The notes below the pieces were generated by a model. That model ran no database searches, was not told where the DNA came from, and was given only the letters and a program-made list of their open reading frames with translations. From Streptomyces resistomycificus (GTDB taxonomy: Bacteria; Actinomycetota; Actinomycetes; Streptomycetales; Streptomycetaceae), in contig NZ_KQ948995.1 in the NCBI RefSeq assembly GCF_001514265.1, forward strand, positions 265,370 to 329,369: a stretch of 64,000 nt of DNA, read 5' to 3'. Every line of letters starts with the position of its first letter. Position 1 is the first letter of the stretch. A program made the translations under genes and the position numbers. Below are positions 32,116 through 41,303 of this stretch, in pieces.

Positions 32116-33698
32116 TTGAGGTTCCCCTCGTCGTCGGCCTCGACATGGGCCGGTTCGTTGGTCGGCTGGGTGGTACGGCTCGGGCGCTTGAGTCCGTCCA
32201 TGAACGCCTGGACCCACAGGCCGGGCGGCGGTTCGGGCGCCTTCTCGGGCTCGGGCTCGGGTTCGGGCTGGGAGGTCGACCAGATGGTCGGCCGCCCCTC
32301 CCGCTCCGCCTGCTCGATGGCCGCCTGTTCGGCGTACCGCTGAGTGAGCGAGGTCTTGACCCGGCTGCGCCGCTGCGGGAGTCCGTTGGCCGTCCACTCG
32401 GTGACCTCGGGGACGTCGTCCTCCGTGGAGAGCGCGGCGATGAACTTCGGGCTGGTGGGGCGGCGCTTCTTGATCGTGCGCTTGGGGCCCGGGAGGGCAC
32501 CGAGTTCGGCCTGCGGCACGGCGGTCGCGCCGATGCCGTGGGCGAGCCCGACGCCGGGCTCGGAGGTGAGCATGTCGCTGGGCACCACGAGGATGGCGCG
32601 GACGCCGCCGTACGCGGAGGCGCGCAGCGACACCTGCATGTCGTACGTCTTGCAGAGCCGGCCGACGACGGCGAGACCCAGGCGCGGCGACTCGCCGAGG
32701 TCCTGGAAGTCGACGCCCGCCTTGGCACGCTCCAGCATGCCCTCGACCCGGGCGCGGGTCTCCTCGCTGAGGCTGACGCCGGCGTCCTCGATCTCGATGG
32801 CGACGCCGGTCTGCACCTCGGTGGCGGTGACGTGCACCTTGGTCTGCGGCGGGGAGTAGCGGGTGGCGTTGTCGAGGAGTTCGGCCGCGGCGTGGATGAC
32901 GGGCTCGACGGCGGTGCCCTTGACGTTGACCTTGGCGATCGACGACAGGTCGATGCGCCCGTACTCCAGGATGCGGGACATGGCGCCGCGCAGCACGCTG
33001 TAGAGCGCGACCGGCTCGGGCCACTGGCGGCCGGGCCGACCGCCGCCGAGGACGGAGATGGAGTCGGCGAGCCGGCCGATCAGCGCGGTGCCGTGGTCGA
33101 TGCGCAGCAGGTCGTCGAAGACCTCGGGGTTGCGGCCGTGGTCCTCCTCCATCTCGCGGAGTTCACTGGCCTGCTGGTGGACGATCGCCTGGACGCGGCG
33201 GGCGATGTTGACGAAGGAGCGCTGCGTGGAGTCGCGCAGGATCTCTTCCTGGTCGACGATCTTGAGCACCGTCATGATCAACGACACTTGCGCGTCGGGG
33301 AGGTGACGCCAGGCGGGGTCCATGTCGCCGAGGTCGCGAATCACCTCTCCGGGGGTATTTCCGCGACGCAGCCGGTCGAGCGCGGCCGGCGCGATCTCCT
33401 GGGCGAGGCGGGTCATCTCCTCGTCGTGGGCGGCGATCCGCCGCTCCAGATACGCGGTGTGACGGACGTGGTCCGTGCGCAGGTCTCGTACTTCGCGGCG
33501 CCGCCGCGTCGCTTCGGCCGCCGTCGCGATCACCAGCAACGTGGCGACGGCTCCGCACAAGCCGACGGCCACCCGGGCCGGCTCCGTCACCACGGCGACG
33601 GCGGCCCCGGTCACCGCGGCCATCAGTATGGCCGGCAGCAACAGCACGCGCGCGTACGGAAGTTCACGGCGACCTGGAGGAGATTGAACACTCACCAT
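32112..33698 (-). CDS. cvnA9: Conservon sensor histidine kinase-like protein CvnA
   Basis: A 528-residue membrane protein. Two N-terminal helices (about residues 15-35 and 42-65) form a hairpin with a very short external loop. A long helical cytoplasmic region (about 65-250) leads to a HATPase domain (N box AAAELLDNATRYSPP; G1-like EIEDAGVSLSEE; G2-like LGLAVVGRLCKTYDMQVSL). No clear phospho-acceptor H box is visible, as in other conservon kinases. A charged Pro/Glu-rich tail (QPEPEPEPEKAPEPPPG) ends it. It is the first gene of the cvn operon, and ATG 33698 follows GAGGG. Confidence 0.92.
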   Translation of the reverse strand: MVSVQSPPGRRELPYARVLLLPAILMAAVTGAAVAVVTEPARVAVGLCGAVATLLVIATAAEATRRRREVRDLRTDHVRHTAYLERRIAAHDEEMTRLAQEIAPAALDRLRRGNTPGEVIRDLGDMDPAWRHLPDAQVSLIMTVLKIVDQEEILRDSTQRSFVNIARRVQAIVHQQASELREMEEDHGRNPEVFDDLLRIDHGTALIGRLADSISVLGGGRPGRQWPEPVALYSVLRGAMSRILEYGRIDLSSIAKVNVKGTAVEPVIHAAAELLDNATRYSPPQTKVHVTATEVQTGVAIEIEDAGVSLSEETRARVEGMLERAKAGVDFQDLGESPRLGLAVVGRLCKTYDMQVSLRASAYGGVRAILVVPSDMLTSEPGVGLAHGIGATAVPQAELGALPGPKRTIKKRRPTSPKFIAALSTEDDVPEVTEWTANGLPQRRSRVKTSLTQRYAEQAAIEQAEREGRPTIWSTSQPEPEPEPEKAPEPPPGLWVQAFMDGLKRPSRTTQPTNEPAHVEADDEGNLK

Positions 33699-34309
33699 GT
33701 GGGCCCTCTGAAACAAATCGGCTGGGGATCGGGGGAGCTTGCAGGGGGGTTTGTCATGGATCTGTCGGGATCTTCGGTATTTTTGGGAACAAGCGCCCGA
33801 ATACATCTCAACTCGGTGCGCTGCGGGCGAGCTTAGTCCGACCGGATCATCGCCGTGTCATATTCAGCAAGCGCCTGAAACGGCAGCAACGAGAGGAGTA
33901 CGCTCAACCCCATTTACACGCAGCGATTTCATTCACACACGCTGAGTAACGGCGTACAGACATGCGAAAACACTCACCGTGACGAGTGAAGTGCCCCCGC
34001 CACAGAGGCGATCTTGACGAAGTCGCGCGCGACGCCGCCACGGAGCGGAACCCGCGCACGGCGGCAAGGGGCCGTGTCGAGGGTGTCCGCCCGCAGCGGC
34101 TGTCGCGTCAACACGGGCACCTCGATGGCAGACCGATTCCGCGACGTTCCGAGGACGGAGACCCCCGACACGGCCCCAGCCCACCCCCGAACCCAGGGCG
34201 CTACGCGCACCCCTTTCCACACCCGCGGGCCGCCACAGGCACCCCCACAACGCAGCTCACCCCAGAGGCGACAGCCGAGCCGCGACACCGTGGCTCAACC
34301 GCGCAAGGC
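33699..34309. other. Gene-free region upstream of the conservon
   Basis: A 611-base stretch between cvnA and the end of the helicase gene. About 33700-33990 is less GC-rich than its surroundings and should hold the cvn operon promoter on the minus strand. A small dyad CACTC-N8-GAGTG lies near 33971-33988. From 34000 to 34309 the sequence is GC-rich, and the open frames there lack Streptomyces-like third-position bias. I see no RNA gene. Confidence 0.6.
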
Positions 34310-37126
34310 TCAGCCCACGGACGAGTAAGCCACCACACCCCGCAGCAGCTCCCCCACAGCCTTGCGAGCGTTCTTGGCGACAGTAGAGCCCTCCCCACCG
34401 GAGACAGGAGCCGCCGCCGAGATCTGCCCCAGGACATCGATGACCTGCTTGCACCACCGCACGAAGTCCCCCGCCGGCATCTCCGCCTCGCGCAGCACCT
34501 CGTCGAGCCCCTTCCCGGAGGCCCACATGTACGCGGCCCAGGCAAACCCCAGGTCGGGCTCACGCTGCCCCACGCCTTCGGTCTGCGTGATCCGGAAATC
34601 CTCCTCGAGGGCGTCCAGCCGCCCCCAGATCCGCACCATCTCGCCCAGCGCGGCCTTCGCCTTGCCCGACGGCACCTTGGGTGCCATCGCGTCGTCGGCC
34701 ACCCGGGACTCGTACACCAACGCCGAGACGCAGGCGGCCAGTTCGGCGGGGCTGAGCCCTTCCCACACTCCCGCCCGCAGGCATTCGCTCGCCAGCAGGT
34801 CCAGCTCGCCGTACAGCCGCGCGAGCCGCTTCCCGTGCTCGGTGACCTCGTCACCGCGCAGATAGTCCAGCTCGGTCAGCAACGCCACGATCCGGTCGAA
34901 CGTCCGCGCGATCGTGTTGGTCCGGCCCTCGATACGCCGCTCCAACTGCGAGGTGTCCCGCAGCAGCCGGTGGTACCGCTCGGCCCAACGCGCATGATCC
35001 TCACGGTCGTTGCACCCGTGGCACGGATGCGCCCGGATCGCCGTGCGCAGCCGCGCGATCTCCCGGTCGTCGGCGGCCTGGGACCGCTTCTTGCGCGCCC
35101 GCTCCGGCGGAATGTGCCCGGCCTTGGTACGCAGCGCCGACGCCAGATCCCGACGGGACTGCGGCGACCGCGGGTTGAAGGACTTGGGAATCCGCATCCG
35201 CTCCAACGCCTCGACCGGCACCGGGAAGTCCATCGACGCAAGCCGCTTGACCTGCCGTTCGGCGGTCAGCACCAGTGGCCGCGGCCCGTCGTGCTGCTCG
35301 AACCCGCGGTGCCCGTTCGACCGTCCGGCCGGAAGGCCCGGGTCCAACACCAGCGCCAGACCGGCGTACTTGCCGGTGGGGACGTGGATGACGTCGCCCG
35401 GCTTGAGCTTCTCCAGCGCGACGGCGGCCTCGGCACGCCGCTCGCTGGCACCCTGCCGGGCCAGCTCGGTCTCACGGTCCTTGAGCTCGCGGCGCAGCCG
35501 CGCGTAGTCCTCGAAGTCGCCGAGATGGCAGGTCATGGAGGCCTTGTAGCCGTCCAGCCCCTCCTCGTTGCGCTGCACTTGGCGCGAGATCCCGACGACC
35601 GACTTGTCGGCCTGGAACTGCGCGAAGGACGTCTCGAGGAGCTCGCGCGAGCGGTGCCGCCCGAACTGCTCGACGAGGTTGACCGCCATGTTGTACGACG
35701 GCTTGAAGCTGGACCGCAGCGGATACGTACGCGTGCCGGCGAGCCCCGCGAGATGGTCGGGACTCGTGCCCCGCTGCCACAGCACCACCGCGTGGCCCTC
35801 GACGTCGATGCCCCGCCGCCCCGCACGCCCCGTCAGCTGGGTGTACTCGCCCGGCGTGATGTCGGCGTGCTGCTCGCCGTTCCACTTGACGAGCTTCTCC
35901 AGCACCACCGACCTCGCGGGCATGTTGATGCCCAGGGCGAGCGTCTCGGTGGCGAACACGGCCTTCACCAGGCCGCGCACGAAGAGCTCCTCGACGACTT
36001 CCTTGAACGTCGGCAGCATGCCCGCGTGATGGGCCGCGATGCCGCGCTCGAGGCCCTCCAGCCACTCGTAGTACCCGAGGACGTGCAGGTCCTCCGTCGG
36101 GATGGACGCGGTGCGCTCCTCCACCAGGGCACGCACCTTCTCCCGCGCCTCGTCGTCGTTGAGCCGCAGGCCCGCGTGCAGGCACTGCTGGACGGCGGCC
36201 TCGCAGGCGGCGCGGCTGAAGATGAAGGTGATGGCGGGCAACAGGCCCTCGGCGTCGAGGCGTTCGATGACCTCGGGCCGGCTCGGCGTCCAGACGCGGG
36301 AGCGCTGACGGCGCTCACGCTCACGGTCGGCCTCGCGCATGGCACGGCCACGCCTGCGGTCCTGGTACGACGGACGCTGCGCCTCCATGCGGGCCAGCCG
36401 CGTGAGGTCGGGGTTGACGGCCTTCTTGTGGCCCTCGCCCTCCTCGAACAGGTCGTACATCCGGCGCCCGGCCAGCACGTGCTGGAACAACGGGACGGGC
36501 CGGTGCTCGGAGACGATCACCTCGGTGTCGCCTCGGACGGTGTCGAGCCAGTCGCCGAACTCCTCGGCGTTCGACACGGTCGCCGAGAGCGAGACCAGGG
36601 TGACGGACTCGGGAAGATGGATGATCACCTCTTCCCATACGGCGCCACGGAAGCGGTCGGAGAGGTAGTGCACCTCGTCCATGACCACGTACCCGAGACC
36701 GAGGAGGGTCTGCGAGCCCGCGTACAGCATGTTCCGCAGCACCTCGGTGGTCATCACGACCACCGGGGCGTCGGAGTTGACGCTGTTGTCGCCGGTGAGC
36801 AGCCCGACCTTGTCCGCGCCGTAACGGCGGCACAGGTCAGCGTACTTCTGGTTCGACAGCGCCTTGATGGGTGTCGTGTAGAAGCACTTCTTGCCCTGCT
36901 GGAGGGCGAGATGGACGGCGAACTCGCCGACGATCGTCTTGCCGGAGCCGGTGGGCGCGGCGACCAGGACGCCCTTGCCCGCCTCGAGCGCCTGACAGGA
37001 CTCGATCTGGAAGGGGTCGAGGCCGAAGTCGTACATCTCGCGGAAGGTGGCGAGCGCGGTGGCCTGCTCGGCAGCGCGCCTACGTGCTGCCGAGTACCGC
37101 TCGGCCGGTGAGAGGTCCTCTGTCAT
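34310..37126 (-). CDS. HelY/Mtr4-like DExH-box RNA helicase
   Basis: A 938-residue superfamily 2 helicase of the Ski2/Mtr4 group, close to mycobacterial HelY. Motif I APTGSGKT (57-64), motif II DEVH (150-153), motif III LSATVSN and motif VI QLTGRAGRRG are complete. The C-terminal part has the DSHCT domain (ESRVADDAMAPKVPSGKAKA). A Cys/His stretch, HPCHGCNDREDHARW, may bind metal. It probably remodels structured RNA in decay or rRNA processing. ATG 37126 is chosen over an upstream start. The arrangement near pafBC-tatAC matches other actinobacteria. Confidence 0.92.
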   Translation of the reverse strand: MTEDLSPAERYSAARRRAAEQATALATFREMYDFGLDPFQIESCQALEAGKGVLVAAPTGSGKTIVGEFAVHLALQQGKKCFYTTPIKALSNQKYADLCRRYGADKVGLLTGDNSVNSDAPVVVMTTEVLRNMLYAGSQTLLGLGYVVMDEVHYLSDRFRGAVWEEVIIHLPESVTLVSLSATVSNAEEFGDWLDTVRGDTEVIVSEHRPVPLFQHVLAGRRMYDLFEEGEGHKKAVNPDLTRLARMEAQRPSYQDRRRGRAMREADRERERRQRSRVWTPSRPEVIERLDAEGLLPAITFIFSRAACEAAVQQCLHAGLRLNDDEAREKVRALVEERTASIPTEDLHVLGYYEWLEGLERGIAAHHAGMLPTFKEVVEELFVRGLVKAVFATETLALGINMPARSVVLEKLVKWNGEQHADITPGEYTQLTGRAGRRGIDVEGHAVVLWQRGTSPDHLAGLAGTRTYPLRSSFKPSYNMAVNLVEQFGRHRSRELLETSFAQFQADKSVVGISRQVQRNEEGLDGYKASMTCHLGDFEDYARLRRELKDRETELARQGASERRAEAAVALEKLKPGDVIHVPTGKYAGLALVLDPGLPAGRSNGHRGFEQHDGPRPLVLTAERQVKRLASMDFPVPVEALERMRIPKSFNPRSPQSRRDLASALRTKAGHIPPERARKKRSQAADDREIARLRTAIRAHPCHGCNDREDHARWAERYHRLLRDTSQLERRIEGRTNTIARTFDRIVALLTELDYLRGDEVTEHGKRLARLYGELDLLASECLRAGVWEGLSPAELAACVSALVYESRVADDAMAPKVPSGKAKAALGEMVRIWGRLDALEEDFRITQTEGVGQREPDLGFAWAAYMWASGKGLDEVLREAEMPAGDFVRWCKQVIDVLGQISAAAPVSGGEGSTVAKNARKAVGELLRGVVAYSSVG

Positions 37127-37211
37127 CGTGCTTTCGAGACTACCGGGCCCCACTGACAACAGGACGATCATTATCCGGATCCGATTCCGATAAACATCGA
37201 ATCCCCGCAGC

Positions 37212-38102
37212 TCACGGCCCTACGACACGCACCGCACCCCGTACACAGCGCGCGGTCAACGGCAGCGGCCCGAGTGGTTCCCCGTCCGCGTACCCCGTGA
37301 TGCCCGCCGCGTCGACCTCTACCTTGGCGGCCCGCACCACGGTGACCTTGGGGTGGTCGACGTGCCGACCCCGGTACACGGCCGGGAACACCCTGAGCAA
37401 CGTCCTGCGACTGCAGTCCCCGACCAGCGTGACGTCGAACAGCCCGTCGGTGAGGTCGGCGCCCGGACAGATCCGCATGCCGCCGCCGTACGACGACCCG
37501 TTGCCGACCGCGACGAGAGTCGCCTCGACCTCCATGGCCTCGCCGTCGTCCAGCGTGACGCGGTAGGGGAACGGGCGGAAGGAGGCCAGTTCGGCGAGCA
37601 TCGCCAGGTCGTACTTGAGCCGCCCCGACGGCCATCGCATGCGGTTGCCGCGGTCGTTGACCCGGGAGTCGAAGCCGGAGGCGAGGACCGTGCCGAACCA
37701 GCGGTCGTCCACCCGCCCGAGGTCGATGTCGCGCAGTCGGCCGCCCTTGAGGGCGTCGGCGATCACCCGGCCCGCGGCTGCGGGGTCGCGCACCGGCAGA
37801 CCGAGGGCGCGGGCGAGGTCGTTGCCGGTGCCGACCGCGACCAGGCCGAAGGGGGTGCCGGTGCCGGCGACCGCCTGGAGGGCGAGGTTCGCCATGCCGT
37901 CGCCGCCGACGGCGACCAGGGCGCCGGTGCCGTCGGCGACCGCGGCACGCGCGCGCGTGAGGGCGTCCTCGGCGTCGGCGCCCAGGATCGTACGCACGGA
38001 GAAACCGGCCGCCCGCACAGCGGAAGCGGCCGGCTGCGCCGCGTGGGCGCCCCGGCCGCGCCCCGCGGTGGGGTTGACGAAAAGGGTGATCTCGCTGGTC
38101 AC
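37212..38102 (-). CDS. Diacylglycerol kinase-family lipid kinase
   Basis: A 296-residue soluble kinase of the DagK_cat/LCB5 family. FVNPTAGRGRG, the nucleotide loop VAVGGDGMANLALQAVAGTG, GTGNDLARALGLP and the C-terminal NGSSYGGGMRICPGADLTDG are diagnostic. It phosphorylates a lipid such as diacylglycerol with ATP, recycling it to phosphatidate. The second motif has GGDGM rather than the commoner GGDGT. The start is a GTG at 38102, 31 bases after tatC. Confidence 0.9.
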   Translation of the reverse strand: MTSEITLFVNPTAGRGRGAHAAQPAASAVRAAGFSVRTILGADAEDALTRARAAVADGTGALVAVGGDGMANLALQAVAGTGTPFGLVAVGTGNDLARALGLPVRDPAAAGRVIADALKGGRLRDIDLGRVDDRWFGTVLASGFDSRVNDRGNRMRWPSGRLKYDLAMLAELASFRPFPYRVTLDDGEAMEVEATLVAVGNGSSYGGGMRICPGADLTDGLFDVTLVGDCSRRTLLRVFPAVYRGRHVDHPKVTVVRAAKVEVDAAGITGYADGEPLGPLPLTARCVRGAVRVVGP

Positions 38103-38133
38103 GCCCCGGACGTTACAAGGGCGACCGGCTCGA

Positions 38134-39087
38134 TCAGGTCACGTCGTCATAACCGTTGACCCGCTCCGCGCTCGCCTGCTCGGGCAGCGCCCGGCTGGCC
38201 GAGACGGTCTCCACCTCGCCGATCTCCTCGGGGGTGAGGTCGAGCTCGGAGGCCTCGTCGTCGTCGGGCTCCAGGGCCTCACGGCGCCGCTTGCGCCGGT
38301 CGTTGAACAGGGAGATGCCGACCGCGGTGAAGTACAGCAGCCAGATCGGTCCGGCGAGCGCCATCATGGTCAGCGGGTCGGTGCTGGGCGTGGCGAGGGC
38401 CGCGAAGACGGTGATGCCCATGATCATGCCGCGCCACCAGCCGAGCATCCGCTTGCCGGTGATGACCCCGGTGAGATTGAGCATGACCAGCAGCAGCGGC
38501 AGCTCGAACGAGAGGCCGAAGACGACGACCATGCGCGTGACGAGATCGAGCAGGTCGTCGAGCGGCAGCAGGTTGTCGACGCCGAACGGCGTGAACTCGA
38601 TCAGGACCTTCGCGGTGGTCGGCAGCACCTTGTAGGCGAAGTAGGCGCCGCCCAGGAAGAGCGGAACGCCCGAGCCGACGAACGCGTACGCGTACTTCTT
38701 CTCGTTCTTGTGCAGTCCCGGAGCGACGAACGCCCAGAGCTGGTAGAGCCAGACCGGCGACGCCAGCACGACGCCGGCCATCAGCGACACCTTCAGGGCG
38801 AGCGTGAAGGGGGCGAGCAGACCGTTGATGGTGATCTGAGCGCAGGGTTCGTCGCCGCTCTTGGCCTGCTGCGCGAGCTCGGTGAAGGATGACGGGCATC
38901 CGACCGAGTCCAGTACCGGCTTCGTGAAGAAGTCGATGATGTCGTTGTAGAAGAAGGCGGCGACGATGGTGACGGCGACGATGGCCAGCATCGCCTTCGC
39001 GAGCCGGTTGCGGAGCTCACGAAGGTGCTCCGCGAGGGGCATCCGCCCCTCGGGATCCTTCTCCTCATTGCGGGCAGACTTCAGCAA
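38134..39087 (-). CDS. tatC: Twin-arginine translocase subunit TatC
   Basis: A 317-residue polytopic protein with six helices that binds twin-arginine signal peptides and forms the core of the Tat exporter. The N-terminal MPLAEHLRELRNRL, with the essential Glu in the first cytoplasmic segment, the FVAPGLHKNEKKY loop and the GMIMGITVFAALATPSTDP region are conserved. It ends in a long acidic cytoplasmic tail (about 270-317). It lies 47 bases downstream of tatA on the same strand; tatB is not nearby. Confidence 0.97.
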   Translation of the reverse strand: MLKSARNEEKDPEGRMPLAEHLRELRNRLAKAMLAIVAVTIVAAFFYNDIIDFFTKPVLDSVGCPSSFTELAQQAKSGDEPCAQITINGLLAPFTLALKVSLMAGVVLASPVWLYQLWAFVAPGLHKNEKKYAYAFVGSGVPLFLGGAYFAYKVLPTTAKVLIEFTPFGVDNLLPLDDLLDLVTRMVVVFGLSFELPLLLVMLNLTGVITGKRMLGWWRGMIMGITVFAALATPSTDPLTMMALAGPIWLLYFTAVGISLFNDRRKRRREALEPDDDEASELDLTPEEIGEVETVSASRALPEQASAERVNGYDDVT

Positions 39088-39134
39088 CCCACGTTCCCAT
39101 CTCGTGCGGCGGGCCGGAGGTCACCGGCCCTGCG

Positions 39135-39425
39135 TCAGCGCTTGGTGGTGTCCGTCGGCTCGGTGACCGGGCGCGAGCTCGTCACGTCACCGGGGGCGGC
39201 CTGGATGGTGCGCTGGGCGGGGGGCTGCTGGTCGTCGTGGGGAGGCGCCGCGGCAGTGGACGCGTTGTCCTGACCCTCGGACTTCATCGCCTTGGCCTCG
39301 CTCTTGAGGATGCGGGCCGACTTGCCGAGCGAACGCGCCATGTCGGGAAGCTTCTTGGCGCCGAACAGCAGGATGATGACGACGAGGATGAGAATGATCT
39401 CGGGGGCGCCGAGCCTTCCGAACAT
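39135..39425 (-). CDS. tatA: Sec-independent translocase subunit TatA
   Basis: A 96-residue pore-forming Tat component. The N-terminal membrane helix (APEIILILVVIILLFGAKKL), the FGAKKLP hinge and the amphipathic helix (PDMARSLGKSARILKSEAKA) are canonical, followed by a disordered tail. It precedes tatC. A 16-bp palindrome lies 41 bases upstream of its start. Confidence 0.96.
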   Translation of the reverse strand: MFGRLGAPEIILILVVIILLFGAKKLPDMARSLGKSARILKSEAKAMKSEGQDNASTAAAPPHDDQQPPAQRTIQAAPGDVTSSRPVTEPTDTTKR

Positions 39426-39466
39426 AAGTCTTTACCTTCTCACCGAGGCGGCTGGGGTGGGGTGCT

Positions 39467-39482
39467 GTCCGACCGGTCGGAC
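39467..39482. promoter_or_regulatory. 16-bp perfect palindrome upstream of tatA
   Basis: GTCCGACCGGTCGGAC is self-complementary over all 16 bases. A related half, TGTCCGAACGATCG, follows within 6 bases (39487-39500) as an imperfect direct repeat of TGTCCGACCGGTCG (12/14). This is a plausible repressor or activator site in the 261-bp gap before tatA. Confidence 0.5.
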
Positions 39483-39686
39483 ATGTGTCCGAACGATCGT
39501 GCTGACAGCGATCGTAACGCTCAGGGGTAAACGCCTGGCAATCCCTGTGCGTACTCCCGGTCAGCGGCTCGGGCCTCGTTCTCCGGGCCGCGACCAGCAG
39601 CGTACCTGCCGGGACCACCAAGTTGACAGGCCGAAGTGACCCAAAGCGCATCACACCCGCAACTCACAGGGAGCACCCTGGTCAGC

Positions 39687-39881
39687 TCACAGGGAGTCCA
39701 CAGAGCGGGCCGCGCTCATGGAGGCGCGTTCCAGCTCCTCGGCGGCCCGGTTGATGCGCCGCGCCGAGTCCGTGACCTGCCTGCCCAGCCGCTGCGCCTC
39801 CAGGAAGACCCGTACGGCGAGCACACCGAGAACGGCGAGACCCAGGAAACCCACAGCTACCGCGAACATCGGCCAGAACAT
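39687..39881 (-). CDS. Small single-pass membrane protein
   Basis: A 64-residue protein with one N-terminal helix (FAVAVGFLGLAVLGVLAVRV) and an amphipathic, coiled-coil-like tail (LGRQVTDSARRINRAAEELE). This resembles short DUF948-type proteins. Its position between the zinc-ribbon gene (10-base gap) and tatA suggests a conserved cluster member. The function is unknown. Confidence 0.72.
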   Translation of the reverse strand: MFWPMFAVAVGFLGLAVLGVLAVRVFLEAQRLGRQVTDSARRINRAAEELERASMSAARSVDSL

Positions 39882-39891
39882 GGAGCCGAGC

Positions 39892-40236
39892 CTAGAGGGT
39901 GGAGTGGAGCCGCAGCGTGCTGACCCCGCCGCCGGTCAGCAGCTCGACGATCCGCTCGCCGGCCGGCTTGCGGACGGCCGTTCCGCAGTCGGGGCAGGTG
40001 AAGGAGTAGAAGGTGGTGCGGCTCGAGGCGCCGATGGCCAGGCGCAGGGCACTCGCGGCGAGCTCGAAGCGGCCCCGGCAGTCCGGGCAGCCCGCCTTGA
40101 ACGTCACCGGGGTCACGCTTCTCATCCCGGCGAACGCGGAGGCCACCGTCACCCCCGGCCCCGCGGTCGCTCCCGCGCCGATCGGCCTCTCCGCGTCCAC
40201 CGTCATGTCCGCGCCAGACGTCGACGACTCGCTCAA
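39892..40236 (-). CDS. FmdB-like zinc-ribbon protein
   Basis: A 114-residue protein with two Cys pairs, CPDCRG and CPDCGT, separated by about 27 residues, forming a likely zinc ribbon. A flexible, Gly/Ala-rich N-terminus precedes it. The start overlaps the pafC stop by four bases, so it is translated with pafBC. Its role is unknown; nucleic-acid or protein binding is typical of such ribbons. Confidence 0.78.
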   Translation of the reverse strand: MSESSTSGADMTVDAERPIGAGATAGPGVTVASAFAGMRSVTPVTFKAGCPDCRGRFELAASALRLAIGASSRTTFYSFTCPDCGTAVRKPAGERIVELLTGGGVSTLRLHSTL

Positions 40237-41288
40237 AGCCCCTGCTCCCGCCTGTCGTGCTGCCCCTCGTACCGCTCGCTGTCGTGAACCGCGTGCGCTC
40301 CGTGAGCGCCGTGCGCCTCGACCCCGTCGTACGCCGCCAGCGCCTCGCGCGCCGCGTCGCGGGCGCTCGCGGCGAGGTCGTGCGGCGAGACGATCCGGCC
40401 GTCGCGCCCCAGCCGCAGCGCCAGCCGCCGCAGGGACGCCGGATCCGGGGTCCGCAGGGTGATACGCAGTCCGCCGTCCGGAAGCTCATCCGCACTGTCG
40501 TGCGGGTAGTACTCGGCGACCCATCGGCCGCCGGGCCCGACCTCGACGACGACCTCCGGGTCCTCGGCGGCGGGCTGCACCAGCCCCTCGGACAGGTCCC
40601 GCAGCTCGACCTCGGGCGGCGCCGACGGCTCGTCGAGGATCTTGATCTCGGCGACCCGGTCGAGCCGGAAGGTGCGGCGCGCCTCGGAGCGGCGGCACCA
40701 GGCCTCGACATAGGTGTGACCGACGCTGACCAGGCGGATCGGGTCGATCTCGCGCTCGGTGACCTCGTCGCGGGCCGGCGAGTAGTAACGGATCCACAGC
40801 CGGCGCCGCTCGGAGATGGCCCGGTCGACGTCCGCGAAGACGCCGCCCTCGGACTCGAAGGTCACCGACAGCCGGGAGCTGGCCCCCGCCTGCTCGCCGG
40901 CCGCGGCCTCCACCTTGGCGGTGGCCCGCAGCAGCGCCTGCCGGTCGCTCTCGCGCAGGCCGGGCAGCGTGGAGACGGCCCGGGCGGCGACCAGCAGCGC
41001 GGTGGCCTCGTCGGCGGCCAGTCCCAGCGGCTCGGCGACGTCATCGGGGTTGTGCCACCAGATGCGCTCGCCGTCGGTGTCGATGTCGAGCAGATCGCCG
41101 CCACGGAAGCTGGTGCCGCACATGGGCAGCACGTCGAGGTCGGAGACCAGCTCGTCCTCGGTGATGCCGAAGGCCCGGGCGACGTCCTCGACCCGGGCGC
41201 CGGGGCGCTCGCGCAGATAGGTCACCAGGGAGAGCATCCGCCGGGTCTGGTCGATGGCGTTCGTCGGCCTGGCAGGTTTTCCCACCAC
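40233..41288 (-). CDS. pafC: WYL-domain transcriptional regulator PafC
   Basis: A 351-residue regulator. The N-terminal helix-turn-helix (MLSLVTYLRERPGARVEDVA) precedes a WYL domain (RRLWIRYYSPARDEVTEREI, TYVEAWCRRSEARRTFRLDR) and a WCX C-terminal extension. With PafB it forms a heteromeric activator of the LexA-independent DNA-damage response in actinobacteria, sensing DNA fragments through WYL. It starts at one of two adjacent GTGs (41288 or 41285), 15 bases after pafB. It is encoded near the proteasome but is not itself part of pupylation. Confidence 0.93.
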   Translation of the reverse strand: MVGKPARPTNAIDQTRRMLSLVTYLRERPGARVEDVARAFGITEDELVSDLDVLPMCGTSFRGGDLLDIDTDGERIWWHNPDDVAEPLGLAADEATALLVAARAVSTLPGLRESDRQALLRATAKVEAAAGEQAGASSRLSVTFESEGGVFADVDRAISERRRLWIRYYSPARDEVTEREIDPIRLVSVGHTYVEAWCRRSEARRTFRLDRVAEIKILDEPSAPPEVELRDLSEGLVQPAAEDPEVVVEVGPGGRWVAEYYPHDSADELPDGGLRITLRTPDPASLRRLALRLGRDGRIVSPHDLAASARDAAREALAAYDGVEAHGAHGAHAVHDSERYEGQHDRREQGL

Positions 41289-41303
41289 TTTTCTACGTCC
41301 CCC

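Noticed and set aside
33986..34309. Possible gene in the gap between cvnA and the helicase gene
   Set aside because: The open frames lack a ribosome-binding site, a recognisable domain and the expected third-position GC bias.
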